From NCBI RefSeq assembly GCF_021353235.1, contig NZ_JAJTWT010000002.1, forward strand, positions 682,001-746,000: DNA of 64,000 nucleotides. The letters run 5' to 3'. Below, piece after piece: positions 60,625 to 64,000 of this stretch. The notes under the pieces are model-generated. The model had not been told where the DNA came from. It saw only the letters and a list, made by a program, of their open reading frames with translations, and ran no database searches. The position numbers and the translations under genes were made by a program. The first letter of the stretch is position 1. The number at the start of each line of letters is the position of its first letter. This stretch comes from Pelomonas caseinilytica. GTDB taxonomy: Bacteria > Pseudomonadota > Gammaproteobacteria > Burkholderiales > Burkholderiaceae_C.

Positions 60625-60741
60625 ACTCAGCCACAGAGGCACAGAGACACAGAGGCGGTGGGCCGGCGCAACGGCCCGTGTGCGATGGCCGGACCGTGGG
60701 TCTTGTGACCCGTTTCTCTGTGTCTCTGTGCCTCTGTGGCG
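60625..60741. repeat. Inverted-repeat element, copy E
   Basis: Left arm 60625-60655 (ACTCAGCCACAGAGGCACAG onward) and right arm 60711-60741 pair around a 55-base loop, the longest loop of the five copies. It fills most of the 165-base hmgA-fahA spacer. Confidence 0.9.
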
Positions 60742-60759
60742 CATTGCCGCGGCGGTGGC

Positions 60760-62061
60760 TCAGCCAGGCTGGAAGTTCTCGGTCAAGCCCTGCCAGCAGT
60801 CGGCGTAGGTCTTCTCCAGGGGCGCCTCATTCATCGCCCAGGCCGTGGGCTTCATGGGCCAGCGGGTCTCGAACATGAAGGCGAGCGTGGCGTCGAGCTT
60901 GTGGGGCGTGAGCTCGGCGCTGCTGGCCTTGTCGAAGGCGTCGGTGTCGGGGCCGTGAGGCACGTAGCTGTTGTGCAGGCTGGCGCCGCCCGGCTTGAAG
61001 CCCTCGGGCTTGGCGTCGTACTGGCCCAGCACCAGGCCCATGAACTCGCTCATCACGTTGCGGTGGTACCAGGGCGGGCGGAAGGTGTCCTCGGCCACCA
61101 TCCAGCGCGGCGGGAAGATGACGAAGTCGACGTTGGCCCAGCCGGGACTGTCGCTGGGGCTGGTCAGCACGGTGAAGATGCTCGGGTCCGGGTGGTCGAA
61201 GCTGACGGTGTTGATCGTCATGAAGCGCGACGTGTCGTAGCGGCAGGGCGCGAGGTTGCCGTGCCAGGCGACGACGTTGAAGGGGCTGTGCGGCTGCGTG
61301 GCGCGCCAGAGCTGGCCGCCATGGCGCTTGACGATCTCGTAGGCGCCCTCCTCCACCTCGTGCCAGGCCACGGGGAACTCGAAGTCGCGCGGGTTGGCCA
61401 GGCCGTTGGAGCCGATAGGGCCGAGTTCGGGCAGTCGGAAGGCGGCTCCGAAGTTCTCGCACACGTAGCCGCGCGCCGGCACGTCCAGCGGGTCGACCTT
61501 GAAGGCCAGGCCCCGCGGCAGCAGGGCGATGGAGCCGGGCGCCACTTCCAGCCGGCCCAGCTCGGTGGTGACCAGCAGGCGTCCCTGCTGGGGCACGAGC
61601 AGCATCTCGCCATCGGCGTTGACGAGGGCGCGCCGACCCATGGACCGGGTGGCCACGTAGGCGTGGGCGCTCATGCCCTGCTGGCCGGCTTCGCCGTTGA
61701 CCACGTAGGTGCGCAGGCCGTCGACGAAATCGCCCTCGCCCTGCAGTGGCGTCGGGCCCCAGCGCAGCGGGTCGGGCGGCGCGGCCTCGCCCTGGGCGGC
61801 GCCGCTCTTCCAGTGCGCATGGGCCAGCGGCCCGTAGCCGCCGCACACGACCGAGGGCCGGCGGCGGTAGAGCCAGGTCCGCTGGTTCTCGGCCCGCGGC
61901 GCGGTGAAGGCGCTGCCCGACAGCAGCTCGGCATACAGGCCATGCGGCGCGCGCTGCGGGCTGTTGCGGCCGATGGGCAGGGCACCGGGCACGGCCTCGC
62001 TGGCGTGCTGGTTGCCGAAGCCGGTCAGGTAGTTCAAGGCGTGTCGGGTCAGTTCAGTCAT
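60760..62061 (-). CDS. hmgA: Homogentisate 1,2-dioxygenase
   Basis: Iron(II) ring-cleaving dioxygenase of 433 residues. [13 protein letters not shown] at the N-terminus and [17 protein letters not shown], then [20 protein letters not shown] (with the iron-binding His, Glu) and [12 protein letters not shown] are the signatures. Its start overlaps the DUF2783 stop by eight bases. Works with fahA; a maleylacetoacetate isomerase gene is not in the window. Confidence 0.96.
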   Translation of the reverse strand: MTELTRHALNYLTGFGNQHASEAVPGALPIGRNSPQRAPHGLYAELLSGSAFTAPRAENQRTWLYRRRPSVVCGGYGPLAHAHWKSGAAQGEAAPPDPLRWGPTPLQGEGDFVDGLRTYVVNGEAGQQGMSAHAYVATRSMGRRALVNADGEMLLVPQQGRLLVTTELGRLEVAPGSIALLPRGLAFKVDPLDVPARGYVCENFGAAFRLPELGPIGSNGLANPRDFEFPVAWHEVEEGAYEIVKRHGGQLWRATQPHSPFNVVAWHGNLAPCRYDTSRFMTINTVSFDHPDPSIFTVLTSPSDSPGWANVDFVIFPPRWMVAEDTFRPPWYHRNVMSEFMGLVLGQYDAKPEGFKPGGASLHNSYVPHGPDTDAFDKASSAELTPHKLDATLAFMFETRWPMKPTAWAMNEAPLEKTYADCWQGLTENFQPG

Positions 62062-62254
62062 GGCGTTCGTGGGCCAGGGCGAAGGCTTCTCTGAGCACCT
62101 CGCGGTCGCCGATGTGGTTGCACAGGATGAGGGTCAGCCGCGCCAGCCAGTCCGCCGCCGCCTCGTCGTCCAGGCCCGCCTGGGCGGCGATGAGCTCGGC
62201 ATAGAAGGCATCCGCCTCGCGACCGAAATTTGGGGTCAGGTTCAATTTATTCAT
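62054..62254 (-). CDS. DUF2783 family small protein
   Basis: Protein of 66 residues of unknown function: [20 protein letters not shown], then a helical stretch [19 protein letters not shown] and [13 protein letters not shown]. It resembles DUF2783 proteins, which tend to occur beside hmgA and FAD monooxygenases. ATG 62254 is preceded by GGGAGG. It overlaps the monooxygenase by eight bases and hmgA by eight. Too acidic and short for an enzyme; a possible subunit or chaperone of a neighbour, inferred from coupling. Confidence 0.75.
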   Translation of the reverse strand: MNKLNLTPNFGREADAFYAELIAAQAGLDDEAAADWLARLTLILCNHIGDREVLREAFALAHERHD

Positions 62255-63824
62255 TCGGCCTCCCATGGGCTCGGGCCAGGGCTGCCGCCAGGGCCGCAGC
62301 GTCGAATCGGTGCCAGCGCGCCGCGACGATGGCGTCGGGCCGCACCAGCACCACGCTGCCTGGCCCCGCGCCGTAGCGCGCGGCGGCGATGCCGTCCGAC
62401 GGCAAGGTCAGCACACGCACGCCGGCGGCCTCGGCCGCCCAGCCGAAGCACAGCAGCAGGAAGTCGCCGAACTGCTCGCTCAGCCAGCCCCCGTCCAGCG
62501 GCGCATCGGGCGCAGGGCAGCCCGGCGCCGGGCCGGCATGCCAGGGCTCGACGTCGGGCGTGCTGAGGGGCGAATCGACGTGGTCGGTCGGCGTGGACAG
62601 CCGCCCGCTGTTGACCAGCGGCTTGGCGAACTCGGTGCGCGCGGCGAGATCCAGCGCGGCCTTGCGCAGCCGCCGGCTCAGGGCGCTCTTGGGGCTGATG
62701 AAGTCGGTGGCGCGCGTGGAGTGTCCAATGTTGTCGTCGGCGGCCTCGATGCGCTCGAACTCGTAGGCATCGAGCAGGGCCTCGCTGCCCTCCCCCTGCA
62801 GCACGGCGGCAAGCTTCCAGCCGAGGTTGTCGGCATCCTGCACGCCGCTGTTGGCGCCACGCGCGCCGAAGGGCGAGACCTGGTGGGCCGCGTCACCCGC
62901 CAACAGCACGCGCCCGACGCGCAAGCGCTCGGCGCGCCGGCAGCAGAACTGGTAGATGGACGACCACGCCAGCTCGAAGCCCTCGCTGCCCAGCATGGCG
63001 GCCACGCGCGCCTTGATGCGGTCGACGTCACGCTCGGCTTCGGCGTCGGCATCGCGGCCGAGCTGGAAGTCGATGCGCCAGAGGCCGTCGGCCTGGGCGT
63101 GCAGGAGCACGGACTGGCCGGGGTGGAAGGGCGGGTCGAACCAGAACCAGCGCTCGGGCCGCGCCGGGTCCAGGCCGCGCGGGTGCACGCCGGGGGCCAG
63201 GCGCACGTCAGCGATGAGGAAGCGGTCCTCGAAGACCTGGCCCTGGAAGCTCAGGCCCAGCATGGCCCGCGCCGGGCTGCGCGCGCCGTCACAGGCCACG
63301 ACCCAGTCGGCGCGCATGTCGAAGAGGCCGTCGGGCGTGCGCAGGTTCAGCGTCACGCCCTCGGCGTCCTGTTCCAGGCCGATGACTTCATGCCGGCCGC
63401 GCAGCTCGATGCGGCCGTCAAGCTGCGCCGCGCGCACGAGGCGGGCCTCGACCTGGTCCTGCTGCAGGTTGACCATGGCCGGCATCTTGTGATGCGCCTC
63501 GGGCAGGAGGTCGAAGGCATAGGCCTCGCGCTCGCCATGGAAGACGCGCCCGCGCTGCCAGCGCACGCCCTCGCGCGCCACCGCCTCGCCGACGCCGAGG
63601 CGGTCGAACACCTCCAGGGTCTTCTTGGCCCAGCAGACGGCGCGCGAGCCGCTGCCGATGTGGTCGTTGTCGTCGACGACGACGACGGGCACGTCGCGCC
63701 GGGCCAGGTCCAGCGCCAGCGTCAGGCCGACGGGGCCGGCACCGATGACGACGACGGGGCGCCGCTGCGGCTGGCCCGAGCGCTGCTCCAGGCTCTGGTG
63801 ATAGGGGTAGGCGGGCAAGTGCAT
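62247..63824 (-). CDS. FAD-dependent aromatic monooxygenase (MhpA/PheA-like)
   Basis: Flavoprotein hydroxylase of 525 residues. The dinucleotide site is VVVIGAGPVGLTLALDLARR (about 24-43), the second motif VVACDGARSPARAMLGL, and the third FAD motif VLLAGDAAHQVSPFGARGAN (about 300-319). A thioredoxin-like C-terminal domain is as in phenol/hydroxyphenylpropionate hydroxylases. The location before DUF2783 and hmgA suggests a role in forming or supplying homogentisate from an aromatic compound; the substrate is not shown. Upstream gene ends 20 bases away. Confidence 0.85.
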   Translation of the reverse strand: MHLPAYPYHQSLEQRSGQPQRRPVVVIGAGPVGLTLALDLARRDVPVVVVDDNDHIGSGSRAVCWAKKTLEVFDRLGVGEAVAREGVRWQRGRVFHGEREAYAFDLLPEAHHKMPAMVNLQQDQVEARLVRAAQLDGRIELRGRHEVIGLEQDAEGVTLNLRTPDGLFDMRADWVVACDGARSPARAMLGLSFQGQVFEDRFLIADVRLAPGVHPRGLDPARPERWFWFDPPFHPGQSVLLHAQADGLWRIDFQLGRDADAEAERDVDRIKARVAAMLGSEGFELAWSSIYQFCCRRAERLRVGRVLLAGDAAHQVSPFGARGANSGVQDADNLGWKLAAVLQGEGSEALLDAYEFERIEAADDNIGHSTRATDFISPKSALSRRLRKAALDLAARTEFAKPLVNSGRLSTPTDHVDSPLSTPDVEPWHAGPAPGCPAPDAPLDGGWLSEQFGDFLLLCFGWAAEAAGVRVLTLPSDGIAAARYGAGPGSVVLVRPDAIVAARWHRFDAAALAAALARAHGRPNE

Positions 63825-63844
63825 GTCAAGGCCTTGCTTTCACC

Positions 63845-64000
63845 TCAGGCGCCTTCGAGGGCCTTCCACATCTGCACGTCCCGTTCGGCCGTCCAGATGC
63901 GCGGGTGGCTCAACCCGCCGGCCTCGTCATAGGCCCGCGTCACGTCGAAAGGCATGCAGTGGTCGAAGATGACCCAGTGCCCGTACTTGGGCCGCAGCGA
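63845..64000 (-). CDS. Unidentified protein, C-terminal 51 residues only
   Basis: The start lies beyond the right edge. The visible C-terminus includes KYGHWVIFDHCMPFDVTRAY, GGLSHPRIWTAERDVQ and ends MWKALEGA. Not recognised with confidence; an MBL-fold or other hydrolase is possible. It lies 20 bases before the FAD monooxygenase in the same direction, so it is probably the preceding gene of the same operon. Confidence 0.6.
   Translation of the reverse strand, partial: SLRPKYGHWVIFDHCMPFDVTRAYDEAGGLSHPRIWTAERDVQMWKALEGA

Overview
The window is high-GC DNA with densely packed, mostly translationally coupled genes. Its gene content matches a facultatively autotrophic, hydrogen-oxidising betaproteobacterium of the order Burkholderiales (relatives of Rubrivivax, Azohydromonas, Hydrogenophaga or Cupriavidus). 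The main evidence is an oxygen-tolerant group 1d [NiFe] hydrogenase operon beside a form IC (red-type) RuBisCO operon with CbbX, plus a PHA synthase. No tRNA, rRNA, CRISPR array, insertion sequence or phage gene was seen. The genus assignment is an inference.

Layout. (1) 1-6.7 kb: a PHA synthase gene heads a coupled minus-strand unit with an outer-membrane lipoprotein, a membrane-fusion protein and an RbbA-type double-ATPase exporter cut by the window edge. A TetR gene diverges from it, and the shared spacer holds an FNR-type box and a TetR-type palindrome. (2) 6.7-26.1 kb: one minus-strand run of 21 hydrogenase-related genes in transcription order hupS-L-E-C, a HigA-like gene, hupD-F(G)-H-I-J-K, hypA-B-F-C-D-E, hoxA, hoxB, hoxC, hoxJ. 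It covers the enzyme, its membrane cytochrome, chaperones, Ni-Fe(CN)2CO cofactor synthesis, a regulatory H2-sensing hydrogenase, its kinase and its NtrC-type activator. A sigma-54-type promoter lies upstream of hupS. (3) 26.3-28.6 kb: a DUF3422 membrane protein coupled to cbbR. (4) 28.7-38.7 kb: plus-strand cbbLSXYEZFPTA, the Calvin cycle operon without GAPDH or PGK genes. (5) 38.9-49.1 kb: a SNF2 helicase, an RpiB-like isomerase and a beta-oxidation cluster (two hotdog thioesterases, SDR, acyl-CoA dehydrogenase, thiolase, FadB-type protein) headed by a TetR-type operator. (6) 49.2-53.1 kb: a small membrane protein, VanZ-like protein, egtB-egtD for ergothioneine, and an aquaporin. (7) 53.4-59.4 kb: urtABCDE urea ABC transporter with a near-consensus sigma-54 promoter. 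(8) 59.4-64.0 kb: fahA, hmgA, a DUF2783 protein, an FAD monooxygenase and the end of an unidentified gene.

How it fits together. H2 is sensed by HoxBC, relayed through HoxJ to HoxA, and HoxA with sigma-54 would switch on the hydrogenase operon. Electrons go through HupC to the quinone pool and drive CO2 fixation by the adjacent CbbR-controlled operon. Surplus carbon can go to PHA, whose promoter carries an oxygen-type (FNR-family) box. Urea uptake under a sigma-54 promoter suggests nitrogen control.

The most unusual points are: hupF and hupG in one open frame across a C7 tract, where one base fewer would restore the ATGA junction typical of the operon; a His-rich loop inserted inside the HypB GTPase domain; a short HypF lacking its carbamoylation domains; a HigA-like DNA-binding protein embedded in the hydrogenase operon; and a family of five long inverted repeats that each fill an operon-internal spacer between 46.9 and 60.8 kb.
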